From an uncultured Lachnospiraceae bacterium (GTDB lineage: Bacteria; Bacillota; Clostridia; Lachnospirales; Lachnospiraceae), in contig CADCDW010000008.1 of assembly GCA_902800325.1 (NCBI GenBank), positions 1-44,689 of the forward strand: a DNA stretch of 44,689 bases. Reading direction: 5' to 3'. A program made the translations under genes and the position numbers. Below are positions 1 through 9,420 of this stretch, one piece after another. Each line of letters begins with the position of its first letter. The stretch's first letter is position 1. The notes beneath the pieces were generated by a model. The model was not told where the DNA came from. It saw only the letters and a list, made by a program, of their open reading frames with translations, and searched no databases.

Positions 1-58
<58 letters not shown>

Positions 59-254
59 AGTTTATAAATCCCGGAACTCTTAAAACGTTGGTCTTAATTA
101 GTTCCTGTCTTTACTGTTTTGTGTTTCTGTTCTGAAACTTAATAAAGGATTTTTAAAATCCTCCGAAAAAATCTTTTTTAAAAGAATTTTCGGGGTTAAC
201 ATGTTATTAATTTTTCAAAGGTTCGTTGCTGTCTGTCTCAGCGACAGCTTTTAT

Positions 255-283
255 AATATATCACAATGGTTTTTGAATGTCAA
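255..283 (-). promoter_or_regulatory. rRNA operon promoter
   Basis: On the minus strand, -35 TTGACA (278-283) and -10 TATATT (255-260) are separated by 17 bp, about 200 nt upstream of the 16S 5' end. The stretch between promoter and 16S has no ORF and is the expected rRNA leader. The rest of the 59-435 gap is AT-rich with nothing else recognisable. Confidence 0.75.
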
Positions 284-435
284 CACCTAATTTCAAATTT
301 TTTTAATATTTTTTTAAGGCTTGATTTTCCTATGTTTTTACTGCATTATTCTTATATTACGCAATAAATATTTTAAATTTTTATGTCATATGTTCGGTCT
401 GATATTTATTTTAATATCTCTTTTTTCTGTTTTAT

Positions 436-1737
436 CTATTCAACTTCAGCATTGCCTTCCGACTTAAGTTTTATTATTTCGGTTGCGTTGTCATACGTAA
501 CAACATACTCCAAACGATTTCCGGTAGGTACCATATTGATAACTCTTCCGGTCATACTGCCCCTATATTTTACATTACCGTTTTTTCTCATGATCAAAAC
601 GTCGGATCCACCCGATATAATAAATTCATTTTTCCCAGCATATATATTATCATAGGCAAAATCCAGATTGTAATCGAATTTCTGTTTTCCCTTCAAATCA
701 TATACTTTTACCTTATAAAGATAATCCCCATTGTTATCATCATTTTTAACTATTACGCCTATATATTTCTCACTGTAAAAAACACTTTGAATCTCAACAT
801 CAAACTTCAGTTTTGCCTTTTCTCCGGGTTTTTCTTTCATGGCATATATATTTATCTCATTTGTTCCAAATGCCACAACCGTATCATTGCTTACAAATGA
901 AACCTTCGGTATAACCTGTGTGTCAAACATATATCCTCCGACCATTCTGTCAGCATTGGCATTCTGTCCTACGTCACCAAAGTTGTACGCTGCCAGATTA
1001 TTGGTTATGGTTGTGCCATTCATATTGATATAACTGGTAAAGAGTTTCTTTCCATCCTCAGATATAGCTATATCTATAGGATATCCGCTTTTATCTATAG
1101 TTGTCTGAAGCTCATAAATGTCTTTTCCATTTTTGTCATAAAGTTTTATATAATTGGTCTTATCACTCTCCAAAACCACAGCAAACGCTCCCTGTTTTGC
1201 CACATCCACATCGCATATGGTATAAGGCATGGTAAGGCTGCTGACTTGTCCCTCGTTGCTAAATACACTGATAGCATTTCCGTTCAAATCCGCCACAACC
1301 GCATAGTTACCTCTTGCAACAGCTATAGGCATCTTCATATTGATACCCGCCGACCATACCGTATCTCCATTCCTGTTTATATAAGAAACACCATCAGGAG
1401 TATATTTTAAGAGGTTTCCGCTGAACTGTATATACGATGCAGTATTCTCATAATTTGTTTCTGTGCTGTTTATAACTCTGTAGCCCTTATATTTTTTGTT
1501 TACGAGAGCATCAAAAAACAATGCAGCTCCCGCAATTATAACAATCAATAGCAAGGCCACCATTATTTTAGTTCTTATATTTCTTTTCCTTGCTATATCT
1601 TCATTATTTTTCCTTGCTTCCCCGCTTCCGCCTACGTAAATAACATTGTCATTGTCACGGTTTTTATTATTCTTTTGTTTTTTTTCTTTGTTTTCTTTTT
1701 GCTTCTTTTCTTTATTATCCCTTTGTTTTTCACGCAT
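436..1737 (-). CDS. DUF5711 family membrane-anchored beta-propeller-like protein
   Basis: A 433-residue protein. It has a very Lys/Asn-rich cytoplasmic N-terminus (about residues 1-50), a single transmembrane segment near residues 55-80 (IMVALLLIVIIAGAALFF), and a large extracytoplasmic part made of repeated short beta-strand units (for example YAVVADLNGNAISVF and YIKLYDKNGKDIYEL), as in WD40/PQQ-like propellers. The architecture fits DUF5711, a family I associate with Lachnospiraceae; its function is unknown. It lies 84 bp downstream of the LysM-domain gene on the same strand and may share its transcript. No catalytic motif is visible. Family assignment is from memory of sequence style, not a search. 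Confidence 0.75.
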   Translation of the reverse strand: MREKQRDNKEKKQKENKEKKQKNNKNRDNDNVIYVGGSGEARKNNEDIARKRNIRTKIMVALLLIVIIAGAALFFDALVNKKYKGYRVINSTETNYENTASYIQFSGNLLKYTPDGVSYINRNGDTVWSAGINMKMPIAVARGNYAVVADLNGNAISVFSNEGQVSSLTMPYTICDVDVAKQGAFAVVLESDKTNYIKLYDKNGKDIYELQTTIDKSGYPIDIAISEDGKKLFTSYINMNGTTITNNLAAYNFGDVGQNANADRMVGGYMFDTQVIPKVSFVSNDTVVAFGTNEINIYAMKEKPGEKAKLKFDVEIQSVFYSEKYIGVIVKNDDNNGDYLYKVKVYDLKGKQKFDYNLDFAYDNIYAGKNEFIISGGSDVLIMRKNGNVKYRGSMTGRVINMVPTGNRLEYVVTYDNATEIIKLKSEGNAEVE

Positions 1738-1821
1738 ATCCGTTACTCCAAAAAACTTTATGAATCCTGTTTTTACATGTCACAAATCGTATTGTATCAC
1801 AATTGGAGATTTTATTCTACC

Positions 1822-3174
1822 TCATTCTATATACGGTATAATTATTTTTTGTCCTTCATATATTTTATCTCCATCTTCGAGATTGTTTGCTTCAGCTATA
1901 TTTTTTGCATATAAAATTGAGCCGTACCTTTTATATGCTATTGAACTTAAGGTATCACCATAGACTATTGTATAATATTCCGGTTCTCCTGCACTCATAG
2001 CCGGCAGAGTCTGTTCGGTTGAAATGTCCTCTGTAACATCAGCAATACTATTGTCAGGTAATGTTTCTTCCGTAAGAACCTGATTGGATGTATCTTCAAT
2101 ATTATTTGCAACATTTTCATCCTGATCTATATCCGTCACATTCTCCGATACATCTTCTGTATTTAATTGTTCAGTCAATATATCTGTCTCGGTTGTCTCT
2201 ATAGATTTTTCAGTATCCGCATCTATAACTGTTGCCAAATCCTCATTGTTTTTTTCGTTTTTATCAGCTTTTCCATCAGCCATAACATCAGTAATCGCTT
2301 CTTCTGTTGCTGTAATTTCAAGCCTGTTAATGGAAACCTCCATATTTTTCATTTTATCATAATTACTGATTACCGTTATGCCCATAGCTAATACAGCAAG
2401 CACTACAAATGAACTTGCAACATACAAAAGATTTATATTATTGGAATTTTTTTCCTCGGCTTTTTTTGAATTAATTTCATTCTTTTTCCTATAGTTTTTT
2501 ATCAGTTCCTCATCTTTTCTATGTATCTCGGAATTTTTTTCTCCCGAAACACCTCCTCTTTGTTTTATAATATAATTTTGCATTGCCTCATTTTTGGTAT
2601 AGTAGACAAAGTATCCTCTTTGTTTGACAAGTTGTCCATGTTCATGCATATAAAATGCATCTTCACTTTCAAGTGAATCTGTGATATACAGCACCTTGTC
2701 ATTGCCGGGAAAATTATCGAAGTGAAGTTTCTTTATTTTATCATTTATCGCAGTCGAAAAGCCCATTCGTGACAGAAACCATCCAACCACTGAAAGCTTA
2801 GGGAAATTTTCCTTAATCTGTTCGTATATTTCTGCCCATATTTCCTGTGTGAATTCGCATTCATCCATATCGAACTCCAGATTCTGCGCATCAACCGCAC
2901 CACTTATAAATATAATATCGCCTACATCAGATCGTTTCATTTCGCCTAAAAGAATTGCTCCCCGTGCCTGTGTGCTTCCCGGTCTTGCAATATAATTAAG
3001 ATACGTAATAACATAATCTTCTATGTATATTCTCTTATTTCCCGAAGGGCTTCCTATCTGCCTGATATTTTTTGGCAGTTTCAAACCTATGTTTTCTATT
3101 TTTTTCTCGCTTTCCTCTTCCTTTGGAATATCATTTTGCTTTTCCTTGCTGCTATCATAGATTATTTCAATCAT
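1822..3174 (-). CDS. LysM-domain membrane protein with possible MPN-like N-terminal domain
   Basis: About 450 residues. The C-terminus is a LysM peptidoglycan-binding domain (YYTIVYGDTLSSIAYKRYGS, ending EGQKIIIPYIE). A transmembrane helix lies around residues 245-270, followed by a long acidic Thr/Glu/Asp-rich linker that is probably the wall-spanning spacer. The cytoplasmic N-terminal ~200 residues (AILLGEMKRS, later VVGWFLSRMGFS) resemble an MPN/JAB fold but lack the HxH metal motif of active JAMM peptidases, so the domain would be non-catalytic. The ATG at 3180 overlaps the ribosome binding site AAAGGTGG; the second in-frame ATG (3174) has proper spacing and is chosen. LysM is certain, the MPN idea is tentative. 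Confidence 0.8.
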   Translation of the reverse strand: MIEIIYDSSKEKQNDIPKEEESEKKIENIGLKLPKNIRQIGSPSGNKRIYIEDYVITYLNYIARPGSTQARGAILLGEMKRSDVGDIIFISGAVDAQNLEFDMDECEFTQEIWAEIYEQIKENFPKLSVVGWFLSRMGFSTAINDKIKKLHFDNFPGNDKVLYITDSLESEDAFYMHEHGQLVKQRGYFVYYTKNEAMQNYIIKQRGGVSGEKNSEIHRKDEELIKNYRKKNEINSKKAEEKNSNNINLLYVASSFVVLAVLAMGITVISNYDKMKNMEVSINRLEITATEEAITDVMADGKADKNEKNNEDLATVIDADTEKSIETTETDILTEQLNTEDVSENVTDIDQDENVANNIEDTSNQVLTEETLPDNSIADVTEDISTEQTLPAMSAGEPEYYTIVYGDTLSSIAYKRYGSILYAKNIAEANNLEDGDKIYEGQKIIIPYIE

Positions 3175-3409
3175 TTCCATCCACCTTTCAATACATATTA
3201 CACATAGTAGGCAAAAGCAGTTCTTTTGATATGCTTTTACATATATTGAAAAGATAGCATTATTTTAAAATGTACTTAGTCTAATCATGTCGGAGAATCA
3301 TGTGTTTTCATCGCATTTTTCTATCCACCTGCAAAAACGGTTAAAATCTTTATAACCTGTCAATAATTATTGCATAAATTATTATTATATACAGATAAAT
3401 GAGGTAAAT

Positions 3410-3976
3410 ATGACAAACACACTAACAAATAAATGTATTACTGAATATTTTGGGGTTAATAATGACAATTCTTATATCGAATTGGGCAGATATATCACAA
3501 AAAACCTTATTGAACTTAATATAAATGCATACAATCCTGTAATTCTCTGTATAGGAACAGACAGAGCAACAGGAGACTGTCTCGGACCGCTTGTCGGTGA
3601 ACAGCTTTTAAATTACAGCTCCGACTTTAATGTACTCGGAACCTTAAGTTATCCCGTACACGCTTTAAATCTAAGGCAGGCTATCAGGCTCATCAATTCC
3701 GAAATACGAAATCCGTTTGTCATAGCCGTCGATGCTGCATTGGGTATACGTTCTCATGTTGGATATATATCAGTAAGCAACTGTCCTATAGCTCCGGGAA
3801 AAGGCGTAAACAAAAATTTACCGGCGATAGGAAATATATCCATCACCGGTATAGTTAATATGTTAAGTCGAAATCCGTCATTACTTCAAAGCACCAGACT
3901 TCATACTGTAAAAACGCTTGCAGATTGTATAGCAAACGCTCTTAAATATTCTATTGATTATTTGGAAGACTTTTGA
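3410..3976 (+). CDS. yyaC: Spore protease YyaC family protein
   Basis: 188 residues. The core motifs (CIGTDRATGDCLGPLVG near residue 47, then IAVDAALG and GKGVNKNLPAIGNISITG) are those of the YyaC/DUF1256 family, related to the germination protease (GPR) hydrogenase-maturation-peptidase fold and found in endospore formers. Family members are made in the forespore; the exact substrate is not established. A GAGGT ribosome binding site precedes the ATG. Its 3' end overlaps the convergent gene by 19 bp, so no terminator separates them. Its presence marks the organism as a sporulation-lineage Firmicute. Confidence 0.9.
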   Translation: MTNTLTNKCITEYFGVNNDNSYIELGRYITKNLIELNINAYNPVILCIGTDRATGDCLGPLVGEQLLNYSSDFNVLGTLSYPVHALNLRQAIRLINSEIRNPFVIAVDAALGIRSHVGYISVSNCPIAPGKGVNKNLPAIGNISITGIVNMLSRNPSLLQSTRLHTVKTLADCIANALKYSIDYLEDF

Positions 3977-5091
3977 CCCTTGTACAGGTTGATAGCCTCT
4001 GAAACGGTATCAGCCTGTCCCTCTTCCATAAGGGTTATCAAATCAGACAGTTTATCTTCCTTACACAAATCTTCGCCTATATATTTGGCATATTTATTGG
4101 ATATATAAAGCACCATCTCCGAATACTTCTTTTCGCCCAAAGCTATCTTTCTTTCAAGTTCTTTCTTTTCACTCTTTAATCTCTCAAGCTCCGGAAGTCT
4201 TCTTTGATTGATTTCATCGGTAATCACATTTTTTGTATCTGTTTCAAACAACTTAAGCGCATCCTGTTTTTCATCACTGATACTGTCTGCCTCTTTATCA
4301 AGTTCTTTCAACTTTTTGTCATAGGAAGAAAGATTATAGTAACTCTCATCCTGATCCTTGCTTATAGAATTCTTAATTGCCTCAACATGCTTATGATTGG
4401 CTTTTATCCTGTCTCTAATTGCTCTTGTTTCCTTTAATATCTCGATATTTCTCATCTTGACAGAGCTGTATATCATAAAATACACAACCAGCAAAATAAT
4501 AAACACTATAGCCGCGATAAGCGTGCACCAAAATGCCATATTTATATCTTTTTTATGAGACAAAACCGCTTTCTTAAAGATAAGCATAACGACCGCCGGA
4601 ATACCTGCAAAGTAAGCTAAAAAGCCAAGTATCATAGCAATTATTTCATCTGTCCCCTTTGGCATAAACATCGTATAAAATGCCTTGGAAGCACAAAATG
4701 AAGGAACCTTGTTTTTCTTGAGCATAGTCCTCATCTCAACTTCCAGTTCACGGCTGTCATCCCTTATATCCTTGGTTTCATCCTGGATACGCTCATTCAT
4801 CTGCTCTGTTTTCTTTTTACCACGCTTGCTTTCAACTTTTTTTCTTCTTGAACGGTTATCATCTATTCGCTCATCATATATATCTGACAGATCCTGCTTT
4901 CTCTTTTTTATCGTAGACGCTATCTCATCTGAAATTGATTTATCCTCAGACGCTATATTTTTTGTAATCTTCTTTTGATATGTACGCATCTTTTCAAGCT
5001 CTGCTGCCATAGCATCGCGTTTCATTACCTCTTCTCTTATCTCTATAAGGTAATCCTGCTTTTCAGCAAAGACATTGTCTGTTTGTGACAT
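3958..5091 (-). CDS. Coiled-coil protein with two transmembrane helices, unknown function
   Basis: 377 residues, not recognised. The N-terminal ~130 residues are highly charged and predicted coiled coil (runs of Lys/Glu/Arg/Asp). Two hydrophobic helices follow (about residues 150-173 and 185-210; AMILGFLAYFAGIPAVVMLIF and FWCTLIAAIVFIILLVVYFM), then a second charged coiled coil of ~150 residues. The topology suggests both coiled coils face the cytoplasm around a membrane hairpin. No enzymatic motif is seen. An AAAGGT ribosome binding site lies 9 nt before the ATG. The gene's 3' end overlaps yyaC convergently. Confidence 0.7.
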   Translation of the reverse strand: MSQTDNVFAEKQDYLIEIREEVMKRDAMAAELEKMRTYQKKITKNIASEDKSISDEIASTIKKRKQDLSDIYDERIDDNRSRRKKVESKRGKKKTEQMNERIQDETKDIRDDSRELEVEMRTMLKKNKVPSFCASKAFYTMFMPKGTDEIIAMILGFLAYFAGIPAVVMLIFKKAVLSHKKDINMAFWCTLIAAIVFIILLVVYFMIYSSVKMRNIEILKETRAIRDRIKANHKHVEAIKNSISKDQDESYYNLSSYDKKLKELDKEADSISDEKQDALKLFETDTKNVITDEINQRRLPELERLKSEKKELERKIALGEKKYSEMVLYISNKYAKYIGEDLCKEDKLSDLITLMEEGQADTVSEAINLYKGQKSSK

Positions 5092-5162
5092 AATAATGTA
5101 CCTTTTCCCTTCTATTGTCTGTTAGTAAATATTATCTGCATATCCCATATTATATAAGTCAA

Positions 5163-5191
5163 AAGCGATAATTGCAAGGCAATTATCGCTT
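5163..5191 (-). terminator. Rho-independent terminator of the HD-GYP gene
   Basis: A perfect 13-bp stem AAGCGATAATTGC with a 3-nt loop is followed on the minus strand by TTTT. The stop codon of the HD-GYP gene lies inside the hairpin. The U-tract is short, so strength is uncertain. Confidence 0.65.
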
Positions 5192-6277
5192 ATTCATATA
5201 TTCTGCAAGTGTTTCCTTATCAACCTTTATACGATTATCCATCGTTTTCATAATATCAACTATCTGATATTTTCTGTAAACTCCGTTATTGCTTAAATCG
5301 TATATATTGTTGGTAGAAAATCCCAAAACTACAGGTCTCAAAATGTTCTTAGGATTCTCAGAAATAACCAATCCTTTTTCGCGGTTGGAGAGTTCAATAC
5401 ATACTCCCGGTGTGAGGATATTGATACTCTTAATCAATGCACCCACAACCTCTTCATCATACTCATCCTTATTGAGCAAAAGATACTTAATAGCTGCAAT
5501 CTCCGATATCGGTTCCTGTGAAAGTTTCATACTGGTCATGGTATCAAATAAATTAGCAACCTTGAGAATCTTAGTACTCTTTAAAAGTTTACCCGCATCC
5601 TCGGTTCTTTCGCCGTACTCGATTCTATGCATCTGTGCAACTACTCTTCTCACGCCGCTGTCTATACCAAGCTCCGGTCTGAGTAAACCAAGTCCGTCAC
5701 TTTGAAATTTTCTGACTATAATTAAATCATTGGTATCATAATCATCATACTTTTCCCTTATCTTATCAGGCAGCAAGAGCTTTCCTATATCGTGGAGAAG
5801 TGCTGCCATAACTATCTCCTCCTGCTCACTAGGTGTATAATACATCTGAGCTGAGATAAGCGCACAAAGTATGGCTGTATTGATAACATGCTTATATACA
5901 TAATCCGTAGTGCTTCTAAGACTCTGAGTAAAATTAATCTTATGATTAAGTCTGCCATAGTTGGTAATTATAGCATTGGTAAGTCGCTTCAGATTGACAG
6001 GCTCCCTGCCGGCTATCAGATTGTCAAGCTCTTCCCTGATACTAAAGACAGCCATAGTCTGAAATCTTTCAAAATCAAGATCCTCCTCCGTCATCGGCGG
6101 AACAGGCTCAGCAGGTTCAAGAATATATAAGCCAAGAAGTTCAAAGTTCTTAACGCTTTCTATACCCTGAAGTGTAAGTCTGGTATTTCGTTCATACAAA
6201 AGAACACCCGACTTATTATATATCGGTTTTGCAAGTCGCATACCATATTTTAAGTCCTCTGACTTGACAAATATCAT
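5183..6277 (-). CDS. HD-GYP-type phosphohydrolase domain protein, degenerate GYP
   Basis: 364 residues. The N-terminal ~70 residues resemble the small domain often preceding HD-GYP in Clostridia. The HD domain has His130 and the HD pair at 162-163 (ALLHDIGKLLLP), the core of c-di-GMP phosphodiesterases. The diagnostic HHE...DGxGYP segment is replaced around QMHRIEYGER, so the GYP signature and part of the metal site are altered. It may have changed nucleotide specificity or be a receptor instead of an enzyme. The AAGGAGG ribosome binding site at good spacing fixes the start. It is monocistronic, with its own terminator. Confidence 0.8.
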   Translation of the reverse strand: MIFVKSEDLKYGMRLAKPIYNKSGVLLYERNTRLTLQGIESVKNFELLGLYILEPAEPVPPMTEEDLDFERFQTMAVFSIREELDNLIAGREPVNLKRLTNAIITNYGRLNHKINFTQSLRSTTDYVYKHVINTAILCALISAQMYYTPSEQEEIVMAALLHDIGKLLLPDKIREKYDDYDTNDLIIVRKFQSDGLGLLRPELGIDSGVRRVVAQMHRIEYGERTEDAGKLLKSTKILKVANLFDTMTSMKLSQEPISEIAAIKYLLLNKDEYDEEVVGALIKSINILTPGVCIELSNREKGLVISENPKNILRPVVLGFSTNNIYDLSNNGVYRKYQIVDIMKTMDNRIKVDKETLAEYMNKR

Positions 6278-6414
6278 CCCGTAACCTCCTTACCCGAATC
6301 AAATATACTATAAGTTATGTTCAGTTCACATAAGAAAATACTATATCAGATATATTTTAACACAGTAAAGCGCAAAATACAAGCAATAATGCTAATTATA
6401 TCGTTATTATCCTG

Positions 6415-8094
6415 TTACTTTACAACCTTGTGAGTTCTGTTTAATGCACTAAATAATGCAAATACAGAGGCATCAATTATATCATTCTTTATGCCGGTTC
6501 CCCAAACTATCTTATCCATACCGTCTACATTTATTCCGACATAAGCACAAGCCTGAGAATTTGAGCCCTGTTGAAGAGCATGCTCCTCATAACATACAAC
6601 ATCAAAATTAATGTTGAAATGTTTCATAATAGCATTGCTTACAGCATCAAGGCGTCCGTTTCCATGACCGTGGTAAACCTTCTTCTCTCCTGATGCCTGA
6701 ACAATAATCGTAACCTCAGCCTCTATTCCGTCAACCTGCTTAAAGTGTGACTCAAGAAGTTTTACATCATCCTCTCTGTTCACATACTCTTTCTGGAATA
6801 TATCAAGTATCTCCTTTGGCGAAAGTTCCTTATGCTCATGGTCTGACACATCCTTAACAGTATATCCGACATCTTCGCGCATCTTGGCAGGCAGATCTAT
6901 TCCATATTTTTGTTCAAGTATGAAACCTATACCGCCCTTACCCGACTGACTGTTTATTCTTATAACATCACCATCATATTTTCTTCCGACATCCTCAGGA
7001 TTAAGCGGAAGATACGGTACTGTCCACATACCGTTTCCATCTGTCTCACGATACTTCATACCCTTGGCTATGGCATCCTGATGCGAGCCTGAAAATGCAG
7101 CAAATACAAGTTTTCCTGTATAAGGCGAACGCTCGTAAACTTTCATACCGGTTACTCTCTCGTAGATTTCTGTAGTAAATGGAAGGTTAGTAAAATCAAG
7201 ATTTGGATCTACTCCATGAGTGTACATATTCATGGCAAGCGTAATTATATCAACATTTCCTGTTCTTTCTCCATTTCCAAAAAGAGTTCCCTCTATACGA
7301 TCTGCGCCTGCAAGAACGCCAAGCTCTGCATCTGCAACTCCCGTACCTCTGTCATTATGTGGATGAAGTGAGAGTATAACATTTTCCCTGTTGTGCATAT
7401 TCTCGCTTAAATACTCAATCTGACTTGCATACACATGTGGGAGCGACATCTCAACAGTTGCAGGAAGGTTGATTATAACCTTTCTTTCCGGAGTCGGCTG
7501 CCATATATCTATTACTGCATTACATACCTCGAGTGCGTACTCAGGTTCTGTTCCGGTAAAGCTTTCCGGTGAATATTCAAACTGATAATTCACCTTATAC
7601 TCTTCGGCAAGGTCATTTAAAAGCTTTGCACCGTCTGTAGCTATCTTAAGTATTTCTTCTTTTGACTTTTTAAACACTTGGACTCTCTGTGCATAAGATG
7701 TCGAATTATAAAGATGTACTATAGCATTTTTGGCACCCTGTACCGCTTCAAAAGTTTTCTTTATAATATGCTCTCTGGCCTGTGTAAGCACCTGTATCGT
7801 TACATCATCCGGTATCAGATTGTCCTCTATAAGTGTACGGCAGAACTGATATTCCGTCTCAGAAGCAGCAGGAAATCCAACCTCAATCTCCTTAAATCCG
7901 ATTCTGACAAGTTCCTTAAAAAACTCTATCTTTTCATCCAGACTCATAGGTACTATAAGTGCCTGATTTCCATCTCGCAAATCTACACTACACCAGGCAG
8001 GAGCCTTATCTATATACTCCTTTTCCACCCACTTTGTGCTCTTTTCCGGCGGCATATAATAGCCTCTTTGATAATTCTTGACATTTTCCATCAT
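6415..8094 (-). CDS. leuA: 2-isopropylmalate synthase
   Basis: Condenses acetyl-CoA with 2-oxoisovalerate, the first committed step of leucine synthesis. About 559 residues, of the long LeuA class. N-terminal TIM barrel with the catalytic metal-site motif DLRDGNQAL and the HxH motif SLHPHNDRGTG; C-terminal regulatory domain (VTIIVQASGEKKVYHGHGNG) that binds leucine in homologues. The ATG at 8109 is inside the GGAGG ribosome binding site; the ATG at 8094 sits 8 nt after it and is taken as start. No other leu genes follow, so leuBCD must be elsewhere. It is controlled by the upstream leucine T-box. Confidence 0.95.
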   Translation of the reverse strand: MMENVKNYQRGYYMPPEKSTKWVEKEYIDKAPAWCSVDLRDGNQALIVPMSLDEKIEFFKELVRIGFKEIEVGFPAASETEYQFCRTLIEDNLIPDDVTIQVLTQAREHIIKKTFEAVQGAKNAIVHLYNSTSYAQRVQVFKKSKEEILKIATDGAKLLNDLAEEYKVNYQFEYSPESFTGTEPEYALEVCNAVIDIWQPTPERKVIINLPATVEMSLPHVYASQIEYLSENMHNRENVILSLHPHNDRGTGVADAELGVLAGADRIEGTLFGNGERTGNVDIITLAMNMYTHGVDPNLDFTNLPFTTEIYERVTGMKVYERSPYTGKLVFAAFSGSHQDAIAKGMKYRETDGNGMWTVPYLPLNPEDVGRKYDGDVIRINSQSGKGGIGFILEQKYGIDLPAKMREDVGYTVKDVSDHEHKELSPKEILDIFQKEYVNREDDVKLLESHFKQVDGIEAEVTIIVQASGEKKVYHGHGNGRLDAVSNAIMKHFNINFDVVCYEEHALQQGSNSQACAYVGINVDGMDKIVWGTGIKNDIIDASVFALFSALNRTHKVVK

Positions 8095-8224
8095 AACTCT
8101 TTCCTCCATTCACATAATTTTAGATTTGCCAGCATACGCTGTCCATCTGTGATTTATATAAATGTGATACTTATATTGATTATTTTCAAGGCATTATCTT
8201 AAACACATACCCCAAAATAAAAAT

Positions 8225-8505
8225 AAACTCGCCCTCTAATAAAACCTTAGAGACGCAAGTTTTCGCGCGGTACCACTCTAATTCATACATATCGTATGCA
8301 CTCTCACAGATACGGACATCACTGTCTTATATCCTCCTGATATAACGGTCAGGACCCGTTCGTGTCTACTGATATCTTTGTTAGAATACCGTTCAACCGA
8401 CTGCTCCAAGGCGAGTTCGAAAACCCTCCGGTACTGTCTCACACCAACCGACAGTTCTCTTAAACCTTAAGAATTTCTACTACTCCTCTTCTCTGCATTT
8501 ACAAG
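8225..8505 (-). promoter_or_regulatory. T-box leader (leucine) upstream of leuA
   Basis: The minus strand carries the T-box core AGAGTGGTACCGCG (8266-8279), Stem I elements (GAGAAGAGGAGTA near the 5' end), and the specifier-loop context GAACTCGCC with codon CTC (Leu) at 8413-8415. A terminator hairpin CGTCTCTAA...TTAGAGGGCG followed by a T-rich run lies at about 8210-8256. Uncharged tRNA-Leu would stabilise the antiterminator and switch leuA on, consistent with the downstream gene. All key motifs are read directly; the full secondary structure was not folded. Confidence 0.92.
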
Positions 8506-8509
8506 CTTT

Positions 8510-8538
8510 ACCTTATCACATTTCACTCTGTATGTCAA
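8510..8538 (-). promoter_or_regulatory. Promoter of the leuA T-box transcript
   Basis: -35 TTGACA (8533-8538) and a weak -10 TAAGGT (8510-8515) spaced 17 bp, immediately upstream of the T-box Stem I on the minus strand. The -10 matches poorly, but the position is right. Confidence 0.5.
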
Positions 8539-8584
8539 TTAAAACTTCAGTTATGTAAGACCATGTAACAAGATACCTATCCGC

Positions 8585-8613
8585 GTGACATAGCTCATAG
8601 GATGTGTTATAAT
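8585..8613 (+). promoter_or_regulatory. Promoter of ung
   Basis: -35 GTGACA (8585-8590) and perfect -10 TATAAT (8608-8613) with a 17-bp spacer. It overlaps the upstream in-frame ATG at 8602, supporting the later ung start at 8656. Confidence 0.7.
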
Positions 8614-8655
8614 GGAGTTCGAAATGTGGTTATTTCAGAAGAAAGGATATATATT

Positions 8656-9330
8656 ATGCCACCTATAAGTAATGATTGGGCGAAGGCACTTGCGCCCGAA
8701 TATAAAAAGGCTTATTATAAAAAACTGTTTGATTTTATCGGACAGGAATATGCTACAAGGAAGATATTTCCACCCGGCGATGATATATTTAATGCATTCC
8801 ACCTGACACCGCTTAGCAAGGTTAAGTGTGTTATCATCGGACAGGATCCGTATCATGATGACGGACAGGCACATGGACTCTGTTTTTCAGTAAAGCCGGA
8901 TGTTGCCATACCTCCATCACTGGTTAATATATATAAGGAGCTTAATACTGATTTAGGTTGTTATATCCCCAACAATGGTTATCTTGTAAAATGGGCCGAG
9001 CAGGGTGTACTTTTGTTAAATGCTGTGCTTACCGTAAGAGCACATCAGGCAGCTTCCCATCAGGGCAAAGGCTGGGAAGAATTTACGGATGCAGCCATAC
9101 GCGCCGTAAATGAGCAGGACAGGCCTATAGTTTTTTTGCTTTGGGGCGGATTCGCCCAGAAAAAAGCAGCTATGCTTAATAACCCAAAGCATCTTATATT
9201 AAAAGCACCTCATCCTTCTCCGCTTTCGGTTTATCGCGGCTTCTTTGGATGTAAGCATTTTAGTAAAGCAAATGAATTTCTTGTAGCAAACGGTTTAGAG
9301 CCTATCGACTGGCAGATAGAAAATATATAG
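8656..9330 (+). CDS. ung: Uracil-DNA glycosylase, family 1
   Basis: Removes uracil from DNA to start base-excision repair. 224 residues, the usual family length. It contains the water-activating motif GQDPYHDDGQAHGLCFSV and the C-terminal leucine-loop motif HPSPLSVYRGFFGCKHF, both complete, so it should be active. The ATG at 8656 follows GAAAGGA with suitable spacing; an in-frame ATG 54 nt earlier lies within the promoter and is rejected. It is transcribed divergently from the leuA leader and ends at a terminator. Confidence 0.97.
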   Translation: MPPISNDWAKALAPEYKKAYYKKLFDFIGQEYATRKIFPPGDDIFNAFHLTPLSKVKCVIIGQDPYHDDGQAHGLCFSVKPDVAIPPSLVNIYKELNTDLGCYIPNNGYLVKWAEQGVLLLNAVLTVRAHQAASHQGKGWEEFTDAAIRAVNEQDRPIVFLLWGGFAQKKAAMLNNPKHLILKAPHPSPLSVYRGFFGCKHFSKANEFLVANGLEPIDWQIENI

Positions 9331-9351
9331 AACGACTGAAATTGATAAAAA

Positions 9352-9387
9352 AGCATTAAGAATATCTTAAATGCTATATATTTTTTT
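9352..9387 (+). terminator. Rho-independent terminator after ung
   Basis: The stem AGCATTAAGA / TCTTAAATGCT has one bulge and is followed by ATATATTTTTTT on the plus strand, 20 nt after the ung stop codon. Confidence 0.7.
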
Positions 9388-9420
9388 ACAGAACAAATAC
9401 ACAAAAAACAGGATGGAAAC

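Noticed and set aside
7678-8202. 174-codon plus-strand ORF across the leuA start
   Set aside because: Antisense to leuA, with low-complexity composition and no ribosome binding site.
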